A stretch of DNA of 39,075 nucleotides, taken from Cellulomonas fimi (GTDB lineage Bacteria > Actinomycetota > Actinomycetes > Actinomycetales > Cellulomonadaceae). Within the stretch, counting starts at the first letter, position 1. Every line of letters starts with the position of its first letter. Below are positions 8,406 to 16,873 of the stretch, piece by piece. The position numbers and the translations under genes were made by a program. Location: positions 1 to 39,075 of the forward strand of contig NZ_JABCJJ010000024.1 in the NCBI RefSeq assembly GCF_012952065.1. The letters are read 5' to 3'. Under the pieces are notes generated by a model. That model worked only from the letters and a program-made list of their open reading frames with translations. It made no database searches and had not been told where the DNA came from.

Positions 8406-9233
8406 ATGGCCAAGAAACCGTCCGTCGAGTTCGTGCTGCGCCCGTTCGAGGGCCTGCCCGGTGAGCCCGACTGGGTCGCGCTCCGCGAGGTCGTCCCCGC
8501 GGCGACCGCCCCGGTCCGCACGACGAAGGAGCACGGCGCACGCGACGTCGTGATCACCACCGTGCTCCCGGCCGGGTGGCTCGCGCTGCACCGGACCGAC
8601 GGCACCGTGCTCGTCGCCCTCCAGAACAACGCCGGCTCGGGGGACGCGAGCCGCGACGTCGCCGCCGTGCTGCTCGCCGCGCTCGAGCTCGAGCCCGGTA
8701 GCCCCCTCGAGACCGCGCCCCCGGTCGAGCCGGGCCCGCGCCTGCAGGACGTGCTGGACCTGTCGGTCCCGTTCGAGGTCACCGTCCACGAGGGATTCGA
8801 CTACTGGCTCGGGTCCGACGCCGAGATCACCTCCGAGGTCACCGCCTCGCTCGAGGAGGCCAACGCCACGATCGTGCCGACCCGCAAGCTCACCGCGGTC
8901 GACGCCGCGTACTGGTGCCGCATGGGTGCGCGCGAGTACCTGCGCTGGGCCATGCCCCACGACGAGCAGCAGATGATCGACGCGCTCGCGCGGCTGCACG
9001 CCGAGCGCGAGTCCGGGATCGGTGACGCGCGGTTCGTCGGGTACTTCCGCGCGTGCGGCGTCGTCGTCCCCGTGTGGGACCTGGCGCCGGGCACGGAGGC
9101 CGAGGAGCTCGAGAAGCCCGCGCAGGAGTTCCTCACGCGGTTCGACCGCGCGCTGGCCGACACCTCGGCGCTCGACCCCGCCGCGCGGCGCGCGCGTGCG
9201 GGGCTGGTCGCGCGCCAGGTCACGCTCCGCTGA
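8406..9233 (+). CDS. DUF5926 family protein lacking the N-terminal SEC-C motif
   Basis: The 275-residue soluble protein shows the DUF5926 hallmarks [48 protein letters not shown] and the C-terminal [16 protein letters not shown]. The family is restricted to actinobacteria and has no proven function. Streptomyces homologues, as I recall them, begin with a cysteine-rich SEC-C zinc motif and have been labelled SecA-like. Here the protein starts directly at the DUF core ([14 protein letters not shown]), and its only cysteines are two late ones (YWCRMG, RACGV), so zinc binding is unlikely. The start is supported by a -10 box 7 nt upstream. The family often sits beside a GT2 glycosyltransferase, as it does here. 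Confidence 0.85.
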   Translation: MAKKPSVEFVLRPFEGLPGEPDWVALREVVPAATAPVRTTKEHGARDVVITTVLPAGWLALHRTDGTVLVALQNNAGSGDASRDVAAVLLAALELEPGSPLETAPPVEPGPRLQDVLDLSVPFEVTVHEGFDYWLGSDAEITSEVTASLEEANATIVPTRKLTAVDAAYWCRMGAREYLRWAMPHDEQQMIDALARLHAERESGIGDARFVGYFRACGVVVPVWDLAPGTEAEELEKPAQEFLTRFDRALADTSALDPAARRARAGLVARQVTLR

Positions 9234-9364
9234 GACACCCCGAAGACCCTCGCCGCACGCCGCGCCGGACATCTCGCCGCGAGCACCGACGCATGGGGTG
9301 AACTTGGGACTGCCTTGACGGCCCGGTGGCGCTGTACGGAGATGTTGCACGTCGTTCACCTGGC

Positions 9365-9370
9365 TAGGGT
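9365..9370 (+). promoter_or_regulatory. -10 box TAGGGT, leaderless promoter of the glycosyltransferase
   Basis: TAGGGT ends 6 nt before GTG 9377. TTGCAC at 9345-9350 resembles a -35 element, but the 14-nt spacing is short. Confidence 0.55.
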
Positions 9371-9376
9371 GGACGC

Positions 9377-10318
9377 GTGACTGCGGCGGGTGGCGAGACG
9401 GTCGGGGAGCCGACGCACGGCGATCGGCCGAGCGACCCACCGAACCCGACCTCGAGCGCCCCCGACCGCGGTGCGCGAGCCCGGCGCAGACGCCCTGGGC
9501 GCGTGCCCGCGGTGGGCGCCCCCCTCACCTCACCGACGCGCAAGGTCGCCCACGCGCCACGCCCCCGTCAGCGGGTTGCCGTGATCATCCCGGCCAAGGA
9601 CGAGTCGCGACGCATCGCGGCGACCGTCCGGTCCGCGCGCGCGATCCCGTACGTCGACCTCGTGCTCGTCGTCGACGACGGGAGCATCGACAACACCCAG
9701 CACGTCGCTCGCGAGGCGGGGGCCGTCGTCGTGCGCCACTCCCACAACCGGGGCAAGGCCGCCGCGATGGAGACCGGTGCCGCGATCGTCGCGATGCGCG
9801 ACACGGACGACCGGCCCCCGCGCCTGCTGCTGTTCATCGACGGCGACCTCGGCGACACCGCGGTCAACACCGCGCCGCTGATCCCGCCGGTCCTCGAGAG
9901 GGCGGCCGACCTCGCGATCGCGCTCCTGCCGCCGCAGCCGGGGGCGGGCGGGCGGGGGATAGTCGTGGGCGCCGCCCGCCGCGGCATCGCGCAGCTCGCG
10001 GGGTGGGCGCCGACGCAGCCGCTGTCCGGCATGCGCTGCCTGACGCGGGAGGCGTTCGAGGCGGCGACCCCGCTCGCCCACGGGTGGGGCGTCGAGACGG
10101 GGATGACGATCGACCTGCTGCGTCAGGGCTTCGTGGCGGTCGAGGTGCCGTGCGACCTCAGGCACCGCCCGTCGGGCACCGACCTGCGCGGGCAGCTGCA
10201 CCGGGCGGCGCAGTACCGCGACGTCATGATCGCGATCGGCAACCGGCGGGTGCGCAGCGCGGTCGACGCCGTCCGCGGCAGGGTCGCGCCGCCCGCGCCG
10301 CCCCGCACGCACCGCTAG
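9377..10318 (+). CDS. Family 2 glycosyltransferase
   Basis: The 313-residue protein has a disordered, Arg/Pro-rich first 60 residues and then a GT-A fold. Landmarks are VAVIIPAKDESRRI near 68, the nucleotide-sugar site VVDDGSIDNT near 100, the acceptor-side HNRGKAAAMETG and the DxD-like FIDGDLGD near 155. There is no C-terminal membrane domain. This matches dolichol-phosphate-mannose-synthase-like and UDP-glucose-type GT2 enzymes that use lipid or glycan acceptors; the donor is unknown. GTG 9377 is preferred because of the -10 box 6 nt upstream. Its stop codon overlaps the stop of the opposite-strand gene: both share CTAG at 10315-10318. Confidence 0.88.
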   Translation: MTAAGGETVGEPTHGDRPSDPPNPTSSAPDRGARARRRRPGRVPAVGAPLTSPTRKVAHAPRPRQRVAVIIPAKDESRRIAATVRSARAIPYVDLVLVVDDGSIDNTQHVAREAGAVVVRHSHNRGKAAAMETGAAIVAMRDTDDRPPRLLLFIDGDLGDTAVNTAPLIPPVLERAADLAIALLPPQPGAGGRGIVVGAARRGIAQLAGWAPTQPLSGMRCLTREAFEAATPLAHGWGVETGMTIDLLRQGFVAVEVPCDLRHRPSGTDLRGQLHRAAQYRDVMIAIGNRRVRSAVDAVRGRVAPPAPPRTHR

Positions 10319-12825
10319 ACGCGCGTCACCACCGGCGTGGCCGGGGTCGCGGGTCGCACGCCGAGCATCCACCCGGCGCACGCCGCCACGACGAGCGGCA
10401 CGACGACCGAGATCCCCACCGCCGGGATGACGATCCCCGAGTCGTTGAGCGCGAACCCGATCCCGAGCGTCACGGCGAGCGCGACGAGGCCCGGGCGGAG
10501 CATCGGCGCGTCGGTGCCGAGCTGCGTCAGCGGGGCGCCGGACGAGAGCCACGCGAACGGGCCGCCGTCGGGCGCGGTCGCGATCCCGCGCAGCGGCCGG
10601 CCGAGCACGAGCACGACCAGCGCGATCCCCGCGATCGCGAGGAAGGTGAGCGTGCTGCCGAACAGGTTGTCGAGGTTCTGCGACGCCTTGCGCGCGACGA
10701 CCGGCCAGAGCCCACCGTCGAGCACGGTCTGCACGAAGCGCCCGAGGTGCGTCTGCGAGTCCGCCGGACGCATCCAGTCGACCAGCGCGAACCCGACGAC
10801 CACGGCGGCGCCCGCGGCGAGCACCCCGAGCGCGCGTCGCCACGTCAGCCGGATCCCGGCCGCCAGGAGCGCGAGAACCGCGAACCCGGGAACCATCGCC
10901 GGCGGGCCGCCGAAGTCGCTGCCGAGCCCCGGCATGCCGTCGAGCACCGTGGCGACGACCCCGATCCCGGCCACGGCCGCGGCGGCCTGGCGGCGCCGTC
11001 CCCGCCGCACCAGCGGGTTGGCGACCGCGACGGCCAGCAGGATGGTCGACGCCGCGAACAGCGCGAACGCCTGGTTGTTGAACCCGTAGAACCGCGCACC
11101 GACCAGCGGCTGGACGCCCATGAGGGCCGAGATCTGCAGGCCGCCGCCGGTCGCGATGTCGGCCGCGATCACGAGGGCCGTGGCGCCGGCGACGACGCCG
11201 ACGGGGCCGAGCAGCCAGGACTTCCAGCGCGGCACCAGCGCGAGCGCGGTGAGCACCGCGACCCACACCACCACGAGCGCGATCAGCGCGTAGGACGGTG
11301 GGCGGAGGCGCCACCAGGGCGAGAGGTTCGCGAGGAACGTCGCGACCGGGATCGACGCGACCGCGACGCCGGCCATCCGCATGAGGCTCAGCACGAGCCG
11401 CGGTCGGCTGGTCAGGCCGTGCGCGACGGCGCGCCCCGCCCGCCCGGGGAGCACCCGGTTGAGCCCGCTGCTGAGGCTCGCGAGCACGTGCCCGTTGAGC
11501 CCGAGGGTCACGAACGCGTACAGCAGCAGGTTGACCACGATGAGGAACGTGAAGAACACCGGGACCAACGGACGCACGGCCCACGCGTGCCGGTCCTCGT
11601 CGATCATGGCCGCGACGCGCTGGCTCGCGAGCTCCGGACCGGGCACGGCCGTGATCACCGACCCCACGAGCGCGCCGGCCGGGGCCTCGCCGCGGATCCC
11701 CAGGGCCGAGAGCACGGTCGGCGTGAGGTCCGTCGTCATGACGTACCCGGGCTGGCGCGTCGACCGCGACTCGAGCAGCGCCTCGGCGAACGCCGCGCCC
11801 GGTCCGGCAGCCGCGCCGGGGTCGGCGCTGGGCCCGGAGGCGGCCGCGAGCTGGAGGTGCGGGCTGCGCCCCGAGTCGGCGAGCGACGCGACCAGCACCG
11901 TGACGTCGCGACCGGAGTCCTCGACCGCGGCGAGCGCGGCGCCGATGCGTGCGTCGATCTCCCGGACCTGGTCCGAGCGGGTGGGCTCGGTGACGGCGTC
12001 GGGAGCGGTGAGGTCCTCCTCCGACCCGGTGGGCGGCTCCGGGGTCGGGGTGGCGCCGGGGTCCGGCCGCCCGTCGCCGTCCTCGTCCAGGCCCGACGCC
12101 GGGCGGGCGACGGTCCGCTGACCCGGGTCGCGCACGGCGCCGACGTCGAGCACCACGAGCTGCGAGTCCCGCAGCGCGGTCTCGACGGTGCGCTCGAGCT
12201 CGTCCGCCTCGCGCGGCAGCCGGACGTGCGTGCCGACCGGTAGCCCGTCGGCGTCCGCGAGCGCGATGGCGGCCCCGGGGCCGATGCCGGTCACCCCGGG
12301 CACGACGGCGCCCGCGGCCGGCGCCGACGCACCGGGGACCAACGGGCTCGCGGCCGCGAGGGTGTCGCCGAGGAGCCCGAGCCGGGCGTCGTAGTCGGCC
12401 TCGCTCGCGGACTGCACGAAGTCGGCCCACCCGGCGACCCGGCCGTCCGGCATCGGCTCACGCAACGTGCGGCACTCGCCGTAGGTGGCGCCGTCGAGGT
12501 CGGCGGCGCGCGCACCGGCCGAGAGCGCGAGCCAGCCGTCGGCCGGGCACGCGAAGGGACGCAGGCTGCGGACGGCGACCGTGCCGACCGCCGCCGTGCG
12601 CGACAGCCCCCAGAGCGCCGGGGTGGTGAGCGCGCCGACGTCGTCCCAGCGCAGCCCGCTGGTGCCGATGACGAGAAGGGGCGCGCCGGCGTCGTCCACG
12701 GCGGCCGGGGCAGGCGCCGCCCAGCCCGGTGCCGTCCCGAGGAGCACCGTCAGCGCGGCGACCACCAGGGCCGCGGCGACCCGGACGGCGCGCACGCGGC
12801 GGGCAGGACCGCTCGGACGGGACAC
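10315..12825 (-). CDS. Exported/polytopic membrane protein with an alkaline-phosphatase-like N-terminal domain
   Basis: The 836-residue protein begins with a signal sequence or first helix (about 10-36, ending GTAPGWAAPA). A large extracytoplasmic domain (about 40-400) carries LLVIGTSGLRWDDVGAL, PFACPADGWLALSAGARA and, late, TTDLTPTVLSALGI. These are the architecture of alkaline-phosphatase/sulfatase superfamily proteins, where Asp and Ser/Thr near the start bind metal. The C-terminal half (about 415-820) has roughly 10 hydrophobic helices. Here the usual Asp-Gly is replaced by Thr-Ser-Gly (GTSGLRWD), so catalysis is uncertain. Homologues are conserved but uncharacterised in actinobacteria. 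A role in cell-envelope glycan or lipid modification fits the adjacent glycosyltransferase; that is inference. The GTG start has TAGGCT 6 nt upstream. Confidence 0.88.
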   Translation of the reverse strand: MSRPSGPARRVRAVRVAAALVVAALTVLLGTAPGWAAPAPAAVDDAGAPLLVIGTSGLRWDDVGALTTPALWGLSRTAAVGTVAVRSLRPFACPADGWLALSAGARAADLDGATYGECRTLREPMPDGRVAGWADFVQSASEADYDARLGLLGDTLAAASPLVPGASAPAAGAVVPGVTGIGPGAAIALADADGLPVGTHVRLPREADELERTVETALRDSQLVVLDVGAVRDPGQRTVARPASGLDEDGDGRPDPGATPTPEPPTGSEEDLTAPDAVTEPTRSDQVREIDARIGAALAAVEDSGRDVTVLVASLADSGRSPHLQLAAASGPSADPGAAAGPGAAFAEALLESRSTRQPGYVMTTDLTPTVLSALGIRGEAPAGALVGSVITAVPGPELASQRVAAMIDEDRHAWAVRPLVPVFFTFLIVVNLLLYAFVTLGLNGHVLASLSSGLNRVLPGRAGRAVAHGLTSRPRLVLSLMRMAGVAVASIPVATFLANLSPWWRLRPPSYALIALVVVWVAVLTALALVPRWKSWLLGPVGVVAGATALVIAADIATGGGLQISALMGVQPLVGARFYGFNNQAFALFAASTILLAVAVANPLVRRGRRRQAAAAVAGIGVVATVLDGMPGLGSDFGGPPAMVPGFAVLALLAAGIRLTWRRALGVLAAGAAVVVGFALVDWMRPADSQTHLGRFVQTVLDGGLWPVVARKASQNLDNLFGSTLTFLAIAGIALVVLVLGRPLRGIATAPDGGPFAWLSSGAPLTQLGTDAPMLRPGLVALAVTLGIGFALNDSGIVIPAVGISVVVPLVVAACAGWMLGVRPATPATPVVTRV

Positions 12826-12831
12826 CGGTCC

Positions 12832-12837
12832 AGCCTA
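12832..12837 (-). promoter_or_regulatory. -10 box TAGGCT, leaderless promoter of the 836-residue protein
   Basis: On the minus strand TAGGCT is followed by GGACCG and then the GTG start at 12825, the same 6-nt geometry as on the plus strand. Confidence 0.6.
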
Positions 12838-12910
12838 CGGTCGCACCGCTGACCGGCGCGGGCACGGCGAGCGGCTCACGTGGAGGACTTGTACAGGGCG
12901 GCCCCGGTGG

Positions 12911-12960
12911 CGAGTTCGCTGATCCGGACCAGCGAACTCGGGCCGCGATCAGCGAACTCG
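12911..12960. promoter_or_regulatory. Three-copy inverted/direct repeat upstream of the pheA promoter
   Basis: CAGCGAACTCG occurs at 12930-12940 and 12950-12960, and its complement is at 12911-12921. The left copy can pair with the near one (11 bp, 8-nt loop) or the far one (14 bp, 12911-12924 with 12947-12960). The cluster lies about 40-90 nt upstream of the pheA -10 box, between divergent promoters, so a multi-site operator fits better than a leader attenuator. Confidence 0.5.
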
Positions 12961-13000
12961 GCAACGGCGGGCGGTGCGCCGAGGTATCGGTGCCCGCGGT

Positions 13001-13006
13001 TAGGCT
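13001..13006 (+). promoter_or_regulatory. Putative -10 box (TAGGCT) of pheA
   Basis: TAGGCT would start a leader of about 27 nt containing the Shine-Dalgarno AAGGAG at 13026-13031, 7 nt before ATG 13039. Confidence 0.5.
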
Positions 13007-13038
13007 CGGGCGCGCCGTCCAGGACAAGGAGCACGACC

Positions 13039-14037
13039 ATGCCCGGCTCGCACCCCGGCTCCGACCCCGCCGTGACACCCGGCGTGACACCCGGCGCGCT
13101 CCCGCGCTACGCGTTCCTCGGGCCCGCGGGCACGTTCACCGAGGCCGCGCTGCGCCAGGTCGTGAGCCCCGACGACGCCGAGTACCTGCCCCAGGTCGAC
13201 GTCGTCTCCGCGCTCGAGGCGGTGCGCATCGGCACGGCCGACTACGCCGTCGTGCCCATCGAGAACTCGGTCGAGGGCGGCGTGACGGCGACGCTCGACA
13301 CGCTCGCGACCGGCGACTCGCTCGTGGTGCTGGGCGAGGCCCTCGTCCAGGTCGAGTTCGTGCTGGCCGGGCGCGCGGGCACGCGGCTCGACCACGTCGA
13401 GCGCGTGTCGACGCACCCGCACGCCTGGGCCCAGTGCCGCCGCTGGTTCAACGCGAACCTCCCGGCAGCCGTGCACGTCCCGGCGACCTCGACCGCGGCC
13501 GCGGCGGCGCTGCTGGCCCGGACGCCTGCCGCCGCGGACCCCGGGTTCGACGCCGTGCTCGTCGCGCCGCTCAGCGCCGAGCGCTACGGGCTCGAGGTCC
13601 TCGCCCGGCACGTCGCGGACAACGAGTCGGCGGTGACGCGGTTCGTCGTCGTCGGGCGTCCCGGGGACCTGCCCGCGCCGACCGGTGCCGACAAGACGTC
13701 CCTCGTGGTGCACCTGGCCAGCAACGACGCCGGTGCGCTGCTCGAGATGCTCGAGCAGTTCGCGGCCCGCGGGGTCAACCTGTCGCGGATCGAGTCGCGC
13801 CCGATCGGCGACCTGCTCGGCCGGTACTCGTTCTCGATCGACGCCGAGGGGCACATCGCCGAGGAGCGCGTCGCGGAGGCGCTGATGGGCCTGCACCGCG
13901 CGTGCCCGTACGTGCGGTTCCTCGGCTCGTACCCGCGGGCCGACCGGGCCGTGACCGAGGTGCGGCCGGGGACCGCGGACCTCGACTTCGCGGCGGCGCG
14001 CGACTGGGTCGAGGCGCAGCGGCGGCGGCCGGAGTAG
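13039..14037 (+). CDS. pheA: Prephenate dehydratase
   Basis: The 332-residue monofunctional enzyme converts prephenate to phenylpyruvate, the committed step of phenylalanine synthesis. After a short variable N-terminus with a repeated PGVTPG, the catalytic domain (about 22-215) shows RYAFLGPAGTFTEAAL, VPIENSVEGGV, the STHPHAWAQC and ATSTAAAAA segments, and the catalytic threonine motif VTRFVVVGR. A C-terminal ACT domain (about 222-300) has the phenylalanine-binding GALLEML and SRIESRP motifs, so feedback inhibition by Phe is expected. There is no chorismate mutase domain. The Shine-Dalgarno fixes the start. Upstream repeats (12911-12960) may bind a regulator. Confidence 0.95.
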   Translation: MPGSHPGSDPAVTPGVTPGALPRYAFLGPAGTFTEAALRQVVSPDDAEYLPQVDVVSALEAVRIGTADYAVVPIENSVEGGVTATLDTLATGDSLVVLGEALVQVEFVLAGRAGTRLDHVERVSTHPHAWAQCRRWFNANLPAAVHVPATSTAAAAALLARTPAAADPGFDAVLVAPLSAERYGLEVLARHVADNESAVTRFVVVGRPGDLPAPTGADKTSLVVHLASNDAGALLEMLEQFAARGVNLSRIESRPIGDLLGRYSFSIDAEGHIAEERVAEALMGLHRACPYVRFLGSYPRADRAVTEVRPGTADLDFAAARDWVEAQRRRPE

Positions 14038-14101
14038 GCGGGTCCGGCGGGTCTGGCGGGTCTGGTCTGGCGGGCCGGTCGGGTATGCCAGGCCGAGCGG
14101 G

Positions 14102-15331
14102 TCAGGCCGCCGTCGGCGTCCGCACGACGAGCGCGCCGGCGTCGACCCGCGCGGTGACCTCGAGCGCCTTGCCGAGCACGTCGCCGTCCACCTGGATGGC
14201 CTCGGGGCGGTCGACGGACACGTGCAGGTGCTGGGCCCGACGATGGTCGATCCGCCCGATCTTGCCGGGCAGGTCGTTGCGGATCCCGACACCCTGCAGC
14301 ACGATCTCGCCGAACAGCTGCGCCCACCCCATGAGCCCGCCGCGGGTGTCGATCGCGCCGAGGTCGAGCCAGCCGTCGTCGAGCACCGCGTCGGGCAGCA
14401 GGTTGATGCCGCCGGGGAGCTTGCCGCAGTTGCCGATCAGCAGGCTGCGCAGCCGCGTCGCCTGCGTCTCACCGCCGTCCACCCGCAGGCGGAGCTTGAG
14501 GCGACGGCCGTGCAGGTGGCGCGCGGCGGCCGCGAAGTAGGCGATCCAGCCGACCTTGGCCTTGAGCTCCTCGTCCGTGTCGCCCACCATCGCGGCGTCG
14601 AACCCGATCCCGGCGATGACGAGGAAGATGTGGTCCCGCGGCGGCTCCTTGGCGCCGGGTGGGACGTCGCCCGGCCCCACGTCGTCGGGCCGCCCGCCCG
14701 CGCCGGGGATCTCGTCGGCCGCCTCCGCGATGTCGTCCGACACCTGCGACTCGTCGCGCACGACCCGCAGCCAGCCGACGTCGATGGTCCGTTCCGGCCC
14801 GGTGAGGGCCATGCGCAGCTGCTCGTCGACGTCGGTCAGGGCGATGTCGAGGTTCCGCGCGAGCAGGTTGCCCGTGCCCTGCGGGATGAGCCCCATCGGC
14901 ACGCCGGTGCCCGCGAGGGCCTCGGCGACGGCGCGGACGGTGCCGTCGCCCCCGACCGCGATGACGGCCTGCGCCCCGCGCGCGACCGCCTCGCGCGCCT
15001 GGCCCACACCCGGGTCGTCGACCGTCGTCTCGAACCAGAGCGGTTCGGGCATGTACCGCGACGAGCAGGCGCGGATCGCGGCGTCGCGCAGCTCGCTCGC
15101 CCCCGGTTTGGTCGGGTTGGCGACGAACGCCACGAGCTCGCCGTGCGTCCCGACCGGCGGCAGCGGCTCCTCGTCGGTCCCCTCGGCGTGGCCCGACGCC
15201 GTCGCGCCCGGTGCTGAGGGCCGTCCGTCCCGGCGGAGCGCGCGTCCGCGTCGGATCGCGGCTGTTGAGAGTCCGAGCGCTCCGATCGCGACGACGACGG
15301 CGAGCACGCTGAGCCACTCCGACCACGACAT
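14102..15331 (-). CDS. Diacylglycerol-kinase-family lipid kinase
   Basis: The 409-residue protein has one N-terminal membrane helix (about 6-26), a polar linker (30-65), then the DAGK/YegS/sphingosine-kinase catalytic fold. The diagnostic ATP-site motif [14 protein letters not shown] lies near 125, followed by [17 protein letters not shown]. The second domain holds [27 protein letters not shown] and [23 protein letters not shown] charged insert around 220-250 ([17 protein letters not shown]) is longer than usual. Such kinases phosphorylate diacylglycerol or related lipids at the inner membrane face and feed phospholipid recycling. TACCGT lies 7 nt before the ATG, suggesting a leaderless transcript. 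It is divergent from serS. Confidence 0.92.
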   Translation of the reverse strand: MSWSEWLSVLAVVVAIGALGLSTAAIRRGRALRRDGRPSAPGATASGHAEGTDEEPLPPVGTHGELVAFVANPTKPGASELRDAAIRACSSRYMPEPLWFETTVDDPGVGQAREAVARGAQAVIAVGGDGTVRAVAEALAGTGVPMGLIPQGTGNLLARNLDIALTDVDEQLRMALTGPERTIDVGWLRVVRDESQVSDDIAEAADEIPGAGGRPDDVGPGDVPPGAKEPPRDHIFLVIAGIGFDAAMVGDTDEELKAKVGWIAYFAAAARHLHGRRLKLRLRVDGGETQATRLRSLLIGNCGKLPGGINLLPDAVLDDGWLDLGAIDTRGGLMGWAQLFGEIVLQGVGIRNDLPGKIGRIDHRRAQHLHVSVDRPEAIQVDGDVLGKALEVTARVDAGALVVRTPTAA

Positions 15332-15338
15332 GGGCGCA

Positions 15339-15344
15339 ACGGTA
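15339..15344 (-). promoter_or_regulatory. -10 box TACCGT, leaderless promoter of the lipid kinase
   Basis: On the minus strand TACCGT, TGCGCCC and then ATG at 15331: a 7-nt gap without a ribosome site. Confidence 0.55.
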
Positions 15345-15374
15345 CGGCGCGGGGCGCCATGACCGCGCGCGCAC

Positions 15375-15489
15375 GTTGTCAGACCCGGAGGAGTCTCTGG
15401 GTTCCTGTGTGTCTGACACGTCCGTGGGCTTGCGAGTTGTCAGACCTGGAGGAGTCTCTGGGTTCCTCTGGGTCTGACAAGTCCGTGGG
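15375..15489. repeat. Tandem pair of 54-nt palindromic elements, family B
   Basis: Two 54-nt copies (15375-15428 and 15436-15489, period 61) differ at only four positions. Each begins GTTGTCAGACC and contains an inverted GTCTGACA about 36 nt in, so each can fold with an 8-9 bp outer stem and an inner GAGGA/TTCCT stem. They lie between the divergent starts of the lipid kinase and serS, where a terminator would make no sense. Confidence 0.7.
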
Positions 15490-15574
15490 GCTCCTCGGTG
15501 CGCGAGGGGTCGGCGGGAGGGGGAGCTGGGGGAGCGGGGGGACGTGCGCGGTGGGCTGTGTCGTGGGGTGTCGT

Positions 15575-15580
15575 TACCCT
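15575..15580 (+). promoter_or_regulatory. -10 box TACCCT, leaderless promoter of serS
   Basis: TACCCT ends 6 nt before GTG 15587; the gap is CGGGGG. Confidence 0.6.
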
Positions 15581-15586
15581 CGGGGG

Positions 15587-16873
15587 GTGATCGACCTGCG
15601 TGTGCTCCGTGACAACCCCGACGTCGTCCGCGCGAGCCAGCGCGCCCGCGGCGAGGACCCCGGCCTCGTCGACGAGGTGCTGGACGCCGACGCCCGCCGC
15701 CGCGCCGCGCTGACGGACTTCGAGCGCCTGCGCGCCGAGCAGAAGGCCCTCGGCAAGAAGGTCGCCTCGGCCCAGGGCGACGAGAAGGCCGAGCTGCTCC
15801 ACCGCACCAAGGGGCTGGCGCAGGAGGTCAAGGCCCGCCAGGCCGATGCCGACGCGGCGGACCAGGCGCTCGCCGAGACGATGTTCCGGATCGCCAACGT
15901 CGTCGAGGACGGGGTCCCGGTCGGCGGCGAGGACGACTACGTCGTGCGCAAGAGCGTCGGCGCCCCGCGCGACTTCGCGGCCGAGTACGGTGCCGACTTC
16001 CGCGTCCGCGACCACCTCGAGCTCGGCGAGCTGCTCGGCGCGATCGACACCGAGCGCGGCGCCAAGGTCTCCGGCTCGCGGTTCTACTTCCTCACGGGGA
16101 TCGGCGCCCGGCTCGAGCTCGCGCTGCTGAACATGGCGGTCGACCGGGCGCTCGCGGCCGGGTTCACGCCGATGATCACGCCGACCCTGGTCAAGCCCGA
16201 GGTCATGGCCGGCACCGGCTTCCTCGGCGCGCACGCCGACGAGATCTACCGGCTCGAGGCGGACGACCTGTACCTCACGGGCACGAGCGAGGTGGCGCTC
16301 GCGGGGTACCACGCCGACGAGATCCTCGACCTGAGCGGCGGCCCGAAGCGGTACGCCGGCTGGTCGGCGTGCTACCGGCGCGAGGCCGGCTCCTACGGCA
16401 AGGACACCCGCGGCATCATCCGCGTGCACCAGTTCCACAAGGTCGAGATGTTCAGCTACGTCCGCGCGGAGGACGCGGCGGCGGAGCACGAGCGACTGCT
16501 CGGCTGGGAGGAGGCCATGCTCGCCAGGGTCGAGCTGCCGTACCGGGTCATCGACACGGCGGCCGGCGACCTCGGCATGAGCGCGGCGCGCAAGTACGAC
16601 TGCGAGGCGTGGCTGCCGACGCAGGAGCGGTTCCTCGAGCTCACGTCGACCTCGAACTGCACGACCTTCCAGGCGCGCCGCCTCGCCACGCGCGAGCGGA
16701 CCGAGCAGGGCGAGACCCGGCCGGTCGCGACGCTGAACGGCACGCTGGCCACGACGCGCTGGATCGTCGCGATCCTCGAGAACCACCAGCAGGAGGACGG
16801 CTCGGTCCGGGTCCCCGAAGGCCTGCGCGGCTACCTCGGTGGGCTCGACGTGCTGGAGCCGGTCGCGCGATGA
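15587..16873 (+). CDS. serS: Seryl-tRNA synthetase
   Basis: The 428-residue class II synthetase charges tRNA-Ser; the typical length is about 425. The start is GTG 15587 ([17 protein letters not shown]), the conserved SerRS N-terminus; the frame is open upstream but that part is the family B repeat. Residues 1-105 form the antiparallel coiled-coil arm that grips the long variable arm of tRNA-Ser. The catalytic core has motif 1 around [16 protein letters not shown], motif 2 [17 protein letters not shown] near 260 and motif 3 [20 protein letters not shown]. The serine-site ELTSTSNC segment is present. Two tRNA-Ser genes occur later in this window. The next gene overlaps by ATGA, so translation is probably coupled. 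Confidence 0.97.
   Translation: MIDLRVLRDNPDVVRASQRARGEDPGLVDEVLDADARRRAALTDFERLRAEQKALGKKVASAQGDEKAELLHRTKGLAQEVKARQADADAADQALAETMFRIANVVEDGVPVGGEDDYVVRKSVGAPRDFAAEYGADFRVRDHLELGELLGAIDTERGAKVSGSRFYFLTGIGARLELALLNMAVDRALAAGFTPMITPTLVKPEVMAGTGFLGAHADEIYRLEADDLYLTGTSEVALAGYHADEILDLSGGPKRYAGWSACYRREAGSYGKDTRGIIRVHQFHKVEMFSYVRAEDAAAEHERLLGWEEAMLARVELPYRVIDTAAGDLGMSAARKYDCEAWLPTQERFLELTSTSNCTTFQARRLATRERTEQGETRPVATLNGTLATTRWIVAILENHQQEDGSVRVPEGLRGYLGGLDVLEPVAR

Noticed and set aside
7930-8541. Upstream extension of the pgm open frame by about 200 codons.
   Set aside because: The extension overlaps the rhodanese gene and its promoter on the opposite strand, is Arg-rich and lies outside the Pgm family's length.
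9530-12430. A long minus-strand frame in another phase across the 836-residue membrane-protein gene, running into the glycosyltransferase.
   Set aside because: Its translation is Arg/Ala low-complexity; the correct phase has a signal sequence and clear helices.
14038-14101. GCGGGTCTG-type short repeats between pheA and the lipid kinase.
   Set aside because: Only a few imperfect copies in 60 nt between convergent genes, with no stable hairpin; probably simple-sequence drift.
15375-15586. T-box or attenuator leader for serS.
   Set aside because: No T-box consensus is present, and the leaderless -10 box 6 nt from the start leaves no leader RNA. The structure is a duplicated palindrome upstream of the promoter.
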